From NCBI GenBank assembly GCA_036925085.1, contig JAUPFP010000001.1, forward strand, positions 14,056,354-14,120,353: DNA of 64,000 nt, read 5' to 3'. The notes under the pieces were generated by a model that ran no database searches, was not told the DNA's origin, and saw only the letters and a program-made list of their open reading frames with translations. Made by a program: the position numbers and the translations under genes. The DNA is from Brachycybe producta. Its lineage: Eukaryota; Arthropoda; Diplopoda; Playtdesmida; Andrognathidae. This document shows positions 1 to 10,844 of this stretch, piece by piece (the first letter of the stretch is position 1; every line of letters starts with the position of its first letter).

Positions 1-928
1 AAATTACAAAGCAAAGAAACTCGCCCTTAATCTTTAACATAAACAAAATTACGTTATTCACGCTAGAAAATTAAAAAAATTCATCGTGTTCTTTCTTTTA
101 CCCAAGGCAAGTGGTTAAAGCCCTATATATAATTTAACATCGCCATGCGTAAGTTGGCAAAAGATGATTTCGAAAAAGACTTTTTCAAATTAATGAACAA
201 TGCAGTTTTCGGGTAAACGATGGAAGATCAAAGAAAAAAAATTAATGCCAAACTCATTAAAGAAAAAGAGCGGTGTCTAAAATTATTCAGCAACGTAAAT
301 TTAGATTCATTTCACATTATCGACAAGAACCTCAGAGTTTTTAAAATAAAAAAATGGTCCATTTATTTTAACAAACCATTGTATACGGGTTTTATGGTAC
401 TAGAAATATCGAAGTTGTTCATGTATGAATTTTATTATGTTCTAAAATCAAATTATCCCGGAAATAGATTGAAATTATTGTATACTGATTCGGATAGTTT
501 CATCATGCACATTCAAACTAAAGATCTGTACCGGGACATGCAGCGTTACCAGTATTGTTTGGATATGAGTGACTATCCAAAAAGTCACTTTCTGCATTCT
601 CTTAAAAAAAAGTTAAAGATGAAATGAATGGTGAACCTATTTCGGAATTTGTGGCCTGAAAATCTAAAATGTATTCCATACTGTTAAATGGCCGTAAGCA
701 TAAATGTAAAGCGAAAAGTATTAAGAAACAGATCGTTAAATCTCACTTTAATCATGATATATATATTGAATCTTAGCATCAGTCTATTCTGAATAGGGTC
801 ATTCAAAGACAAATCATGCATAAAATGCACCACATTTACACTCTAGAAGTGAACAAAATCAGTCTTACAGCATTCGATGATAAACGTTATATTGAGAATG
901 ACATAATTATTACTCTTGCTTATGGCTA
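1..928 (+). pseudogene. polB: Polinton-type protein-primed DNA polymerase B, C-terminal part (broken)
   Basis: This is the C-terminal palm and thumb half of a family-B DNA polymerase of the protein-primed type used by Polintons/Mavericks and adintoviruses to copy the element. The palm motif C is visible as YTDSDSF at 481-501, and upstream the FKLMNNAVFG block at about 183-213 matches the motif-B region of this family. The gene starts left of the window. It is dead: an in-frame TAA at 214-216, a frameshift at the A-run near 606-613, and stops near 656 and 774. A solo LTR (929-1684) cuts the last codons; after it the frame resumes for three codons and ends with TAA at 1699-1701. Family call is firm; Polinton versus adintovirus is not resolved here. 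Confidence 0.85.
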
Positions 929-1684
929 TGTGGCAACCTGGTCGGCTCAATTTCAGATTTTTGATTGAGCAGACAAATTCCCTATGGTGGTCTGCCTGAC
1001 AGCTACTGTAGGCTGTTGAGACGGACGCCATTTTGGTGCCAGCAGACCTCTCACCATTAAGTCAATGGGTGAGAGGTCAGAAGTGACCTCTGTCCCCTCT
1101 AGGTGGAGTTACCTGGAGGTTTCCTGTGGCTTGGTCAGCTATAGGATCTGGGCAGTGTGTTTGGACAAGTGACCGGACAACTTGAATGGGGAGACCAGGC
1201 CGGTCTCCTGTGACTTCTTGGTTGCACCCTGTTTGCCTTTGGTCATTAGGCCTTTGTGTTGTATTTATGGGGGCTTGGCTGTATGAATTATCCAGCCAAG
1301 TTGTGTAAATAAGCATTGCCATCGTTTTGACATCGTAAGTGTAATTAAACACACTTTATTCATCTTACTTTGTGTCGTGTCTATTTTATTTGGGGTTTTA
1401 CCGCGGGAGGGTGGGTTTCCGGTTGTGAGAAACCGTCACCATCCATCACCATTTATCGGCCGGTAAATCGTGTCGGCTCGCGGTAGAACCAGTGATATTC
1501 TTGGCGTGGCGGCGTGGTCTTTCGTCCGTGTCCGTCGAGGAAGCTCCGCATCGACAGCACCCAAAAGGTTCACCGTGCGGAGACGGTTACGGGTGCGGTC
1601 CCGTTCCCGCGTCTTAGCTTGGTGCTTGGTAAGTTTTGCGTTTTTACCTGGTGGTTATTGTGACGGTCCAGTCGGGACGTTACA
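929..1684 (+). mobile_element. Solo LTR of the Gypsy family, inserted in polB
   Basis: The 756-bp unit starts TGTGGCAACC and ends GGGACGTTACA, and is flanked by a perfect 4-bp duplication GCTA at 925-928 and 1685-1688. It aligns by eye over its whole length with the LTR of element A (10845-11471), including the stem-loop near the start, the polyadenylation region near 1345-1385, the GC-rich U5 block with CGGCCGGTA, and a GTAAGT splice donor at 1629-1634. No internal retroviral genes remain, so it is a solo LTR left by recombination. It postdates the Polinton because it lies inside polB. Confidence 0.85.
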
Positions 1685-1791
1685 GCTATTTTTCAATTTA
1701 AACAAAATTTAGATGAAATCATTTGTTGTTCCTTATAAAAACTACCGTAATGATTAAGAGATTAAGCAATACGAGTGTTATCCCCAAGAAA

Positions 1792-2152
1792 ATGAACAAG
1801 GGTGATGCCGGGTACGATTTGTTTTCTACGGTCTTTGTTTACCTGGAGCTATAGCACTCTGTTCAACAGACAACCCTCGCTTTGCAGTACGATTGCTATG
1901 GAAGAATTGCACCGAGATCAGGTCCCGTGCTTCATTTTGGACTATGTTTTGGCCGGAGTCGTTGATTCTGGCTACAGGGAGCCTATTAAAGGTATGTTAA
2001 TAAACTTTGGAAATCATGATATTGCCATTAAAACGGGGTATAGAATTGTGCAAATCATTTTTGAGAAAATATATCCCGATGTAGAATTTGTTGAGAAAGA
2101 ACTTCCCCCAAGCACTCATGGTGAACTTGGTTTTGGTTCTATGGGAAAATAA
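1792..2152 (+). pseudogene. dut: dUTPase carried by the Polinton (broken)
   Basis: Trimeric dUTPase hydrolyses dUTP to dUMP and keeps uracil out of DNA. Motif 1 AGYDLFS lies at about 1806-1826 and motif 2 GRIAPRSG at about 1900-1923. Motif 3 AGVVDSGYR lies near 1952-1978, and a motif-5-like GFGSMG ends the protein just before the stop at 2150-2152. Motifs 1 and 2 share one frame, with a TAG between them near 1852; motifs 3 to 5 lie in another frame, so one nonsense and one frameshift separate them. It follows polB by about 90 bp on the same strand. A dUTPase is an accessory gene, not part of the usual Polinton core set. Confidence 0.8.
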
Positions 2153-2228
2153 ATATTCACTCGTCAACGTAGTCTTATAAATGTTTATTCATAAATGTAT
2201 CCATCCCATAATGTTACATATACCCGTT

Positions 2229-2643
2229 TTAATATATTAACTTTATATTAAATAGTATAATACACATATTGAAATTGTGATTAAAAAGCATACAGTGGTA
2301 AATGTTTTTTAGGCTATATTGGCCACATACTTCCGTTCTCGAATGTTGGAGTTTACGCGCATTGTAAGTCCAGGAGAAACTGTTTCTCATGATGAACTGA
2401 TTTATCTCGTCCGTCATTGGCTTCAATCCGTAACTGTCGAAATATTCAGCCATTCCATTATTGAAATAAATAGCAATCCAGTCCAATCCAGAGATACAGG
2501 CTTTGACCGTGCATCCAGATTAACGATATATAAAGTTTACGATTCACTCTAAAAGGAAGTTGGTCTTGTGCAAATACACCGGCAAACACGAAACGTGTGG
2601 CGGGATGATGAAATAATAAATATTCCAGTTGACTAGAATCCAT
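2229..2643 (-). pseudogene. Adenovirus-like cysteine protease (capsid maturation) of the Polinton
   Basis: This is a C5/Ulp1-fold protease of the kind Polintons and adintoviruses use to mature capsid proteins. From the N-terminus one reads RFVFAGVFAQDQLPF, then after a frameshift near 2480-2490 the WIAIYF block, the FDSYG block, and VCGQYS around the nucleophilic cysteine. The residue before WIAIYF is Asp where the family has the catalytic His, and the residues after VCGQY diverge from the usual pattern, so the enzyme would be inactive even without the frameshift. It is the first gene of the leftward-reading block, close to the major capsid gene. Confidence 0.75.
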
Positions 2644-2644
2644 T

Positions 2645-4567
2645 TTAATAATCTATGATAACATTGCGATGATGATCCACTTTGATGATGATGGACTGGT
2701 AGATGCAATAAACGATGACATTCACCGTTGTGTTCAGCGGATTTTTAAATTTCATATTGAGACGTAAAGATCCATTTTTACTCAAGTTGAAATGAGATCC
2801 TGATAGAGCACTTTGGTCATTGGTGAGATCGAAGGCATAAAGAGAATAGCCATTTTTAAATTCCTCGAATGTTACATCTACACCGTCTGTGCCATAATAC
2901 TTGCGACATGCAGAAGAAAATAGCTGCTGATAAAGATGAACGTATTCTTTCGTACTGAAATTTGGACTGAACTGTATCCCTGGAAATTGGGTACCATCCA
3001 CTTGTAGATCGAGAAAACTGAGGTTCTTGTAATGAAAATGATAAGGATTCTTTTTTTAAATTTCCAGCTCGTGCATCACTATCAACGAGTCCAATCATAA
3101 CGAAACTCGGTAATATGCCATCACAAATGTGATGTTACTATCGTTGCCTCCACTCGGTTCGCTGAAAGAAGTGCATTTCATTCGATTGATGGGATAAATA
3201 AAATTAGACTTTAACGACTGCTAAATATGTTTTAACGATAGATGGATTAGGCACCACTTTTCGTACATAGAGGGTCGCAGATCTAATATCCACTTTGTAA
3301 TCATTTTTGTCACTATCTGGTTTCAGTAAACAAAAGGCATCTTTTTGACAGAGAGATCGAGCATATTAGGTAAGAGGCGCCCCTGATGAAAAATATCTCC
3401 GTGAAGACGTCTGTACATATCCATAATAGCACTCGCTTTTGATCTTTCAAAGCATTGCGCTAATCCATCTCCTGGATCGGCAGTGGATGGTTTACAATCT
3501 TTAAAGGCAGTGATGTTGTTTTTGTAGAACCTCTCGAGAGACAAATAAGGTTTATTCCCGGTTTTCGCTGCATTGAAGGGCCATTAAATAAGCTTTATAT
3601 CCATAATCGTGATCGGTGGAACTAATAATCGTATGTCCAAGAGTAACAGTAATTTCACTAAAGTGAAAAAAACATTTATAGGCGTGACTTCGCAAGTAGT
3701 GTCCAATGGTTTTCCGTCTGCTTTTAAGATTCTTGCTTTCACATTCAGGTAGATATCAGTTGGATCTATGTATTGTAACACCCTGTAACTAGTGATCCCG
3801 CCAAAACCATAGCCAGGGGGGTAAACAACTCTCAACTGTCCCTCCCTCTCCTCTGACTCACCTTTCTGACTCATACTCAAGTGGCGGATTGATACACATA
3901 GGACCATGGTCACTTGGACCTGGTTACAACTCACAGGTGTACACAGGTCCAAGGTATAAAAGGGCCATGTTCCTCTTTGTAGTTCGTTCTTGTCCTTGCC
4001 TTTGTATTACGTTGATCTTATCCGTACCACAATATGGGCATGAACACACACCGTTAGTATCTGTACTTCATGTCTGTATTCTGTGTTTCTATACAAGAGA
4101 TGAATAAAAGTGTTATAACAAGAAACAGCGTGGTCTTTATGTTTAATTAAACAACTTCTCTTCAGAGGCCGGAGACTACATAAGGCAGGAGGTATACAAT
4201 TCCTAAGCAGCTACAACATCTTCTCCTGTCGGTATACCGAAAGGGGAAGATGTATATCAGCATCGACCGGAAGAGAGGGATGGCCGCCACTCTGCTGCAT
4301 AGATTTCACCCCCATGCAGGAGGGTGACCACAATCCGTCTCCATCCAACTCTCTCTACAGCTCGAATCTTCTCTGCGCGGGCACTGCGCGATTCAGAGAA
4401 GAGGTACAGAAAATGTCATCTACAAGTTGGTCTTCGATACTGTTCACGGGATGGTATTCCTTAATGAAGTCATCCCGAGTAGTCGTTTGTGTCGCGGGCA
4501 CGATAAAAATATTCAACTCACAACTCATCCCGGGCCCCGAGTCATAATGTACGAGAAAGCCGCTCAT
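2645..4567 (-). pseudogene. Polinton major capsid protein (F54H12.2-like), interrupted
   Basis: This matches the animal protein family usually annotated F54H12.2-like, which I take to be the double jelly-roll major capsid protein of Polintons. The N-terminal block SELNIFIVPATQTT-like (read here as CELNIFIVPATQTT) and KEYHPVNSI lie at 4450-4540. IDPTDIYLNVKARIL lies at about 3730-3770, HGDIFHQGRLLPNMLD near 3360-3420, and the C-terminal SHFNLSKNGSLRLNMKF and VNVIVYCIY blocks at 2690-2800. Continuity is lost through an insertion at about 3774-4375 and frameshifts near 3330, 3560-3640 and 3000. The end lies next to the protease gene. Confidence 0.75.
3774..4375 (+). mobile_element. LTR-like insertion inside the capsid gene (right end approximate)
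   Basis: The segment starts TGTAACACCCTGTAAC immediately next to the capsid IDPTDIYL block. It contains a good TATA box (GGTATAAAAGG, about 3950-3960) and an AATAAA signal near 4101-4106, the layout of an LTR reading rightward. Capsid coding sequence resumes at about 4400. The length, near 600 bp, fits a solo LTR, but I could not find a matching target duplication, so the right edge is a guess from where capsid sequence should resume. It does not resemble the other LTRs in the window. Confidence 0.5.
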
Positions 4568-4571
4568 ATGT

Positions 4572-5068
4572 TTATAGATTCACGAAATTGCTAGTTTTTC
4601 TTTTCTTTTGTCCCGAAGCTTTCTTTGCTACAGTTTTCCTTTTCTTAGCGACTTTCTTTTTCGGTGCTTTCCTTTTCACTGTATGCTTCATACTGGCCAC
4701 AGCTCTTCTATTTCCAGATGTTTTAGTGGTTTTCCGGTTTTTAGCTCTGCCTGTCATAGTCTTCAAAAACTCATGCCCAACTTCCATTCCACGCCTTTTT
4801 AAGGCACTTTTGAAAGATTCCCCCCCGCTTCGATATCAGATACGATGCTAGTTCCAGACTTTAACAATTGCTTACTTGCTGGGAGAACTCCTTTTTTAGA
4901 AAAAGGGATCACGAAACAATATAAGGAAGAAAAAAACCCGTGTCCCCGCTGATATTGAGATCCTACGAAGACGGGCAAAGTGGATCCAATTTGTTTATGA
5001 TAATTATAACACGGATCAGTTGCTGATCCACAATAGTAAGGCACCCTCATTTGTGAAAAATGGAACAC
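4572..5068 (-). pseudogene. Polinton core/pVI-like virion protein with basic C-terminus
   Basis: The N-terminal part reads PVFVGSQYQRGHGF, the start seen in a conserved Polinton/adintovirus virion protein that also carries a hydrophobic or amphipathic stretch. The C-terminal part (4572-4787) is extremely Lys/Arg rich (KRKAPKKKVAKKRKTVAKK), as expected of a DNA-condensing core protein. The two halves lie in different frames, and the break coincides with a run of C on + (G on -) near 4820-4826, a one-base slip. It lies directly upstream (in - orientation) of the capsid gene. The role is inferred from family position and charge. Confidence 0.6.
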
Positions 5069-5074
5069 GGATGA

Positions 5075-6299
5075 AAATGAACTTTGGCTATCACTACGTC
5101 TCCACTGGTAAATAAAATTTTACGTCCAAAGACATCGCTTATATGCACTTCGATACTATGTATACCATCACGTTATACTCTTTTGTACTGTAGTTGATTG
5201 TAGATTTTGGTAACTCATTCCATCAGAATCTTGAAGATGAATGGGCCTCAATAAAGGTGAAAGTATATCCCCCACAGGCTGGTACTCGATGCAGTCGATA
5301 TACACGAATAAGGAATGAATATCACGCTGAATATCCGAAAGATAGTCGGCCACCCTAATAATAGGAAGTTCCGACGTATTGCTAAGATAGTCCTCTTGAA
5401 ACCCAAGCTTTCTTTGTATTCTTTCGGAGAATTGAATGCTTGAATTGGGCAGAACGGTAACTTCTACACGTGACGTTGTATTCCGATATTTGAACCAAGA
5501 ATTCTTTTCACTATTTAATCTCGGATTCGCGATATTCTCTATTAGTGTTTTGCTTTCTAACAACTGCTGATGATAATCTTTCATAATTTGTAGATCTTGT
5601 TTTGACTTGGCTAAATTCTTTTTTTCGTCTTTTTTTTTCTTTTAAAATATTGTAATTAGATTCATTCGCTTCTTTTTGTAATAGAACCGTATTGATAAGT
5701 TTATCTTTGGAATCTTTATCATCGCTCTTCTTTTTTTGCTCATCCTGTAGTTTTTGTTGTTAGACATTAACGATATGCTGAATTGTTTCATCCCGTTTTC
5801 CATCGGGTCCAAGTATGAGACTTTTTTGATGCTGAAATTCCTTTTCAAGATCATTTATTTGGTTTTGATATCCCGTTTGACTGGTATTTTTATCATTAAC
5901 GAGATTCTGATAGTTGGTGCGTGATTCTTCGCACGTTTTGAACAGGGCATTCACATTGTCTGCGGCTGCTTGCACTCTGGCTTCTTCTGTTACCAGATTT
6001 TCTTCCTCTTTGTCTATATTAGCTGTAGATTTGTCTATTTTTTTAACCAGCTCATTTTTGTTCGACTGAATCGAAGGATGCCTCAAATGAAGGGGCCTGA
6101 AATATTCATCGATATGAGAGTTGATAGCATTCACGAGAAATTCGGGAGAATGATACACCCCACTAGGAATGCTAATGTTGATGCTTAGACTCCTCCCCAG
6201 ATCTCTGATAATAATTTCACCTTCCTTTTCATCAGCGATATTTAACCAGGTAGTCATCCAAGTTTTCTTCTTCCAAAATACGTTGAATGGCTTTTTCAA
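5075..6299 (-). pseudogene. Polinton penton-like minor capsid protein
   Basis: The C-terminal part (5075-5584) contains FVYIDCIEYQPVGD followed by SPLLRPIHL, the pattern of the Polinton minor capsid protein that forms the penton. The N-terminal part (5760-6299) has a receptor-like start followed by a Lys/Glu/Gln-rich heptad segment at about 5770-6040 that should form a coiled coil (DLEKEFQHQKS). A stop at 5761-5763 and a further frameshift in the T/A-rich stretch 5590-5650 separate the halves. Its length, about 400 codons in total, fits the family. It lies between the core-like gene and the small membrane protein. Confidence 0.65.
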
Positions 6300-6339
6300 T
6301 GTCTCTTAAAGTACATCAAACGGTTAACATCGACAGTAT

Positions 6340-6640
6340 GGAAGAAATTAACAGGGGAAGCTAACCTCCTTTTTGTTTGACGAGAAAGTTTTTCTTCGTC
6401 ATTGTAGATGTTTTCGTATTCACTAATTTATTCAGTACATGCCTATAGGGCCATAGCTATCTTTTTTCATGTTCACTCAGTACAATGTTAGAGTTCCCAA
6501 TATTATGCACACAATCACACAAACACTGAATAAAATCCAAGTTGGATTTCTTTAGAAGTTCTTTTTGAAGTCGTGGGATTACTTTCCACGGCTACACGTG
6601 TAATCTGTGAATGTTACGATCGAGTCGTGAAGGAATCTTT
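6340..6640 (-). pseudogene. Small Polinton protein with hydrophobic C-terminus (decayed)
   Basis: Translation of the - strand gives a recognisable small protein: an N-terminal LHV block, then QCLCDCVHNIGNSNIVLS, then a basic LVKQKGG motif and a short hydrophobic end (LPLLISSILSML). This pattern recurs in small Polinton/adintovirus proteins of unknown function that probably insert in a membrane. At least three in-frame stops break it. It is too damaged to show as a normal ORF and is called from pattern and from its place between the penton and ATPase genes. Confidence 0.45.
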
Positions 6641-6660
6641 TGACTTACCTTCATTGTTGT

Positions 6661-7330
6661 TTAGGTAAAAATACAGTGGCATACTCTCCTGGAAATATAT
6701 TCGTTCTGAGGTGAGTTATCATCTGCATTCTGGGTGAGATCAATCATCAAGTAACTGTACGGATCACGAGTACTCTGGTTAAAGGCATCGATCATGAACT
6801 TGTTGTTACCAGGATACATCTGATGTGACAAAAGGTTCTTTAAAAAGAACCAAATACAAAGCATTCAGAGAAATAGTGCGCTGATATGGGTTCTTATCAA
6901 AAATATTTTGTGTAATAAATATAACACTAATATTTCAATGATGCGAATCGCATGTAAAGAGCTAAGAAACACCTCTATCCACATCTTCAAAGAGATTGTC
7001 GAGAACAATAAGCTGATTTCTATTGCATCTAAGTGTCTTCATGTCGGGGATCCCTTTTAGAAACACTGCTCGAGTCACATAAAGTGAATACCAGTTTTGA
7101 TATTGAGAATAGTGCCACGTTACTCTCTCCGGTGGGGGCTTAATCATTCCCATGGCATGATCCAACATTTTCTTAACAAAGGTTTTCCCGCAACTGCTGG
7201 GACCAGCAATATTCATCCTAAATGGGGCCTTCAACGGAATGAAGGAACCCTCTTTTTCCATGATTGTTACGGAATCTCTCAGTAGTAGTATATCGCCAGG
7301 TAGTTCTGTTTTATTGGAAATAGCGATATT
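6661..7330 (-). pseudogene. Polinton FtsK/HerA-type genome-packaging ATPase
   Basis: The Walker A loop GPSSCGKTF lies near 7180-7206, and a Walker B strand LIVLDNLFED near 6975-7005. The C-terminal block YSYLMIDLTQNADD lies at 6715-6760, and upstream of it is the family's ITQN-type sensor region near 6890. This ATPase pumps the DNA genome into capsids. A frameshift or stop lies at about 6864-6962 just after Walker B, so it is a pseudogene. The reading frame stays open upstream to 7543, but family similarity begins only near 7330 (LPGDILLLRDSVTIM), so the start is uncertain. Confidence 0.75.
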
Positions 7331-7606
7331 CGTTGTTTTGAGGATAAGCATAAGAGTGGCAACAAAACTCATAACAATGTACTTCATACTAGGCTTCCTT
7401 TTTTGGGCTCCATTTTCCTCTATCGTTAAATGCGATATTTCATCTTGCTCCACCATTTTAGCTTCAAGAATGTAACGAGATGGAGTGCATAACATGATAT
7501 TTATTATTAGTACAAGTTTTCCAAATTTCAGATCAATGAGCAATCAGATACCAAATTCCTTGAAAAATAATATTTTTATTCGGCTTGCTAGCTTCGATCC
7601 AATGTT

Positions 7607-8419
7607 TCAACACAGAGAGTTCATACGACCGAATAAATTGCTCATTTTTATTCTTTCATATTCCTCGGGAAACATCACACAAAAATGAGTCAGAGCTTGA
7701 CCTCCATCGCCTGTTTTCAAGAGTTCGTTTTGAAGATTAGTCAGGACACGAAGTATTCCACTCTTGTTTCTGACATCACTAATTTCATTATCTGGCGGAC
7801 ATGCTCTCGAATATCTGGAAAATCCATTGTCTCTGAAATTCTGAGGGAAATAAATTGGATATATTAGCTTATTTTTGTTTTTGTACCCATAATCCAAAAA
7901 TATAAGCTTCATTTTTGGCACAATGTATTACTACATTTCGTGACGATCACACGTAAAGTCAGCTGCTTGTAGACAAAAAAATTGGCAATAAATTCTCGTA
8001 TTTCATACAAAAACCTAGTTCTTCGAGATTTACGAAGGGAATATTAAATTTCAATAATAATTTTTTTTCCGTGATGCCACCCTTATAAGCAAATCCAAAT
8101 GCCTTCATTTGGATTTTTCTTAGAGGCACGCGTATGTAAGTTACGTAGTCTCACATAATGCCGAAAATGTAACATTGTTGGCATCATTTTTATAGTGAAG
8201 CCCGTTAATATGATCTGTCACAAACCGTACGGTTCTGACATCCTTCTCAGTCAGCCATCTATTTTGAGGTACCCGCACGAATATATTACATGGGTACGGA
8301 TCACCGATAGAATAGTATCCTAATTCTTTAACGAAAAAATCATTTCCAATTTGAAATCCATCGCAATCAATAATAGTGACTATGTTGTCGAAAGTGGTCA
8401 TACTGCAATTTTCATTCAT
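7607..8419 (-). pseudogene. Polinton-associated DNA-processing-like gene plus unassigned ORF
   Basis: The 8141-8419 part begins with IIDCDGFQIGNDFFVKELGYY and continues past a stop at about 8139 as AFGFAYKGGITEKKLLLKF and NIPFVNLEELGF, down to about 7900. This arrangement resembles an RNase-H-fold nuclease-like protein that recurs in Polintons and related elements; the catalytic residues cannot be assigned safely. A second frame, 7607-7921, encodes about 100 residues (HFCVMFPEEYERIKM) that I do not recognise. Both read leftward with the capsid block. Function is inference. Confidence 0.4.
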
Positions 8420-9400
8420 AAAACAGAATCACGTTAAGAACAATAAATATACTTAAGGTTAGAGAATCTGAAGATTCCATGAATGAGTAGATCTTGCATC
8501 ATCCCAACCCTTTCACGAAGAATTTATACCCGTGGATTATTCCATTCCTGTTTCTGAGGGGTGTCGATAAATCACGAACTTGTCAAAACAAGACTAGACA
8601 CGTTTAGACTTGTTCAAACCTGTCTCGATGAATCATTTCCAAAGGGGTGTATCTATATATCATGGACTCTCGTGAACAAACATGATGAGTCATGTTTACT
8701 CAAAAACTCGCCTTTCTTAAACCGGAAGTTAGTAAGAGAATAGGTTTGTCCTTAATGGTATTCTCATAACTTGACAAGATTATAATTTTTAAAAGATGAC
8801 TATGTTTAGGAATCAAGAAATTTGACTGAGGAATGCTCGTACCCCATTTTATTGCATCCGTAATAATAAATAAAACAAGGTGCTAATCATTTTAATTGCA
8901 GAACCACATGAACAAAATGACTCGCAGGGGCCTGAGGAGATGTGCAGACATCGTACATGGCATCCCATGATCCATTATCTTGAAGCCACGATGCTGATGA
9001 CTTGAACACACCTGTTCACGCATTGTGAACAGGATTTATTCCTGAGAGTTCATTCCTTTAACAATTACAAGAGTTTCAAGAGTTTTTTAATCTTCTATTT
9101 GATTGTCCAATTCAGTAATAATACAAAGTTGGGTATTGGCCGTTTAAGTTAGTTTAAGTAGATTTAAAGTGCGTTGTTTGCAAATATATGTTGGGGATTA
9201 TACAAATGCATTGCATTGGGTGCACACCTACAATAATAGGTTCATAAAAGCAGCCAATACACATCTTTGTTTTTCAGGAACAATAATACTACATGGTTTA
9301 CTGCATTTAAAAGAGAAGCTGAATTAAAATAACACAATATTACCTTAAATTATACTAAGACTCACTTATGGAAAATGACAAATTTTTAAAGGAACAGTGA
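8420..9400. other. Non-coding stretch, possible Polinton terminal region
   Basis: No supported gene. The segment is AT-rich and contains a perfect short hairpin CTGTTCAC/GTGAACAG (9012-9032, 5-base loop). I could not find a Polinton terminal inverted repeat or an integrase gene here, so the right edge of the Polinton is not fixed. Confidence 0.4.
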
Positions 9401-10844
9401 TCGGACCATCTCAGAACCTCATGAACCAGTCTTTGTTCGAGGGGGATAGGACCGTGAACGAAGAGACCAATGACGCTATACTCAGGCCAACTGCAGGAGC
9501 ACCAGAGACACTCGAGGACTCGTTGAGCAGCTGCCAGAAAAGTCGATAGTTGCCATTACGACAGAAAAAACAAAAGAATTCAAGAAAATCTGTGAAGAAG
9601 CTGAAAAAGAATACTGGTAAAAAAGCGAAACCATAGAGGAACGGTTTCCAAACTATCATCTGGTCCACTCAAAAGGATACCGTGGTTTACATGAAGGATC
9701 TGGAATAGCTAGGAAGAATAGTAATGCCCGAGTTCATCAAGATTTCTGAAGATACGGTCCAAAAGAATTCTGCTGTCTCTACCATGGATAATGTGATCCC
9801 TGAGTCCACTCAAGATGAAGCTGCCAATGTTAATGCATTATGAGTCGATTCCAAATCTAGGGCTAAGTTTAATGCATTTCAGTCTGAAGAAACTTCCCTA
9901 CCAGCCGCAAGGAGTGCAAAGAGATTATACCAGCAGGATTCCTGCGAACAGCAAGAGTAAGGGATTTGTTGAGGAACAGAGCATGTTGCCGCAAGTGGCG
10001 AAATCACCTTGGAAAACTTCCTCACCTTATGTGAACTCATCGTGCTTGGTGATACCAGACCTGATAAGTGTGGCCAAGATAACCATTGGGGTTGACGGCA
10101 CACCAGTTAGATTTTTGGCAGATAGTGGCAATGGATACACTATCATGTCAACAACAATGGCTAGAGTACGGATTCCGTTATGAGTCCATCTTGTCGCCTC
10201 CTGCACTTGGAGCAGTTAGGGGTACCAATCAAAGTACTCGGCCAAATGTGGATGTTTGTTTTGAAAGAAAAGAGAGCAATGTCAAGGATGCCCATCATAG
10301 CAGGAAAACAAAGAGTTCTGCTCGGGCGAGACCTGGGAGCTGCTTTTGATTTGATCGTTTCCATGAAGACATCCAAGATTTACTTTGCCGACGAGATGTT
10401 CTGTACGAGATGTGCTCGTAACAGCCTTTCCTGGAACTTCTTCTGATTTACAGGTGGAACGATGTGCTCGTAACAGCCATCTGAATATCTCCTTAGTCAT
10501 TAGAGCCATCAAGAGACCTGTGGCCAGAGCTCAAGGCAGGATCACGTTAAATCCTGGCCAAGCAATCGGCCTCAAGGTGTCTGCATGGTGAATCATCATG
10601 AAAAATGAAGTCCTGACAAATGAAATAAACAACCGTCTCTTTAAAAGAAAGGTGTCATATAGTGGCCAGCAGTGTGCTACAAGAGGATGGAACATCACTT
10701 CTTGACGTCCAGCTTCTCAATACCACACTGAAGTCTGTGGGGATTGGAGATCGCGAGAACGTTGGCCACTTCAAACTTCTGGACGAGGCAGAGAACCTAC
10801 CAGAAGATGAGCAAGCCTGCAAAGTTTCCGAGGAAGAAGTCTAT
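9400..10844 (+). pseudogene. Ty3/Gypsy gag-pro fragment, unrelated lineage
   Basis: The clear part is a retropepsin. The stretch ending FLADSGNGYTIMSTTMARV (10067-10183) gives the catalytic D-S-G, and after a frameshift near 10180 GKQRVLLGRDLGAAFDL gives the C-terminal LLGRD motif. A linker follows (TLNPGQAIGLKVSAW, then a segment ending LPEDEQACKVSEEE), typical of Gypsy sequence between protease and reverse transcriptase. Upstream, 9400-9800 is Lys-rich gag-like sequence with many stops. The element is cut at 10844 by the LTR of element A. Reverse transcriptase is missing. Confidence 0.65.
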
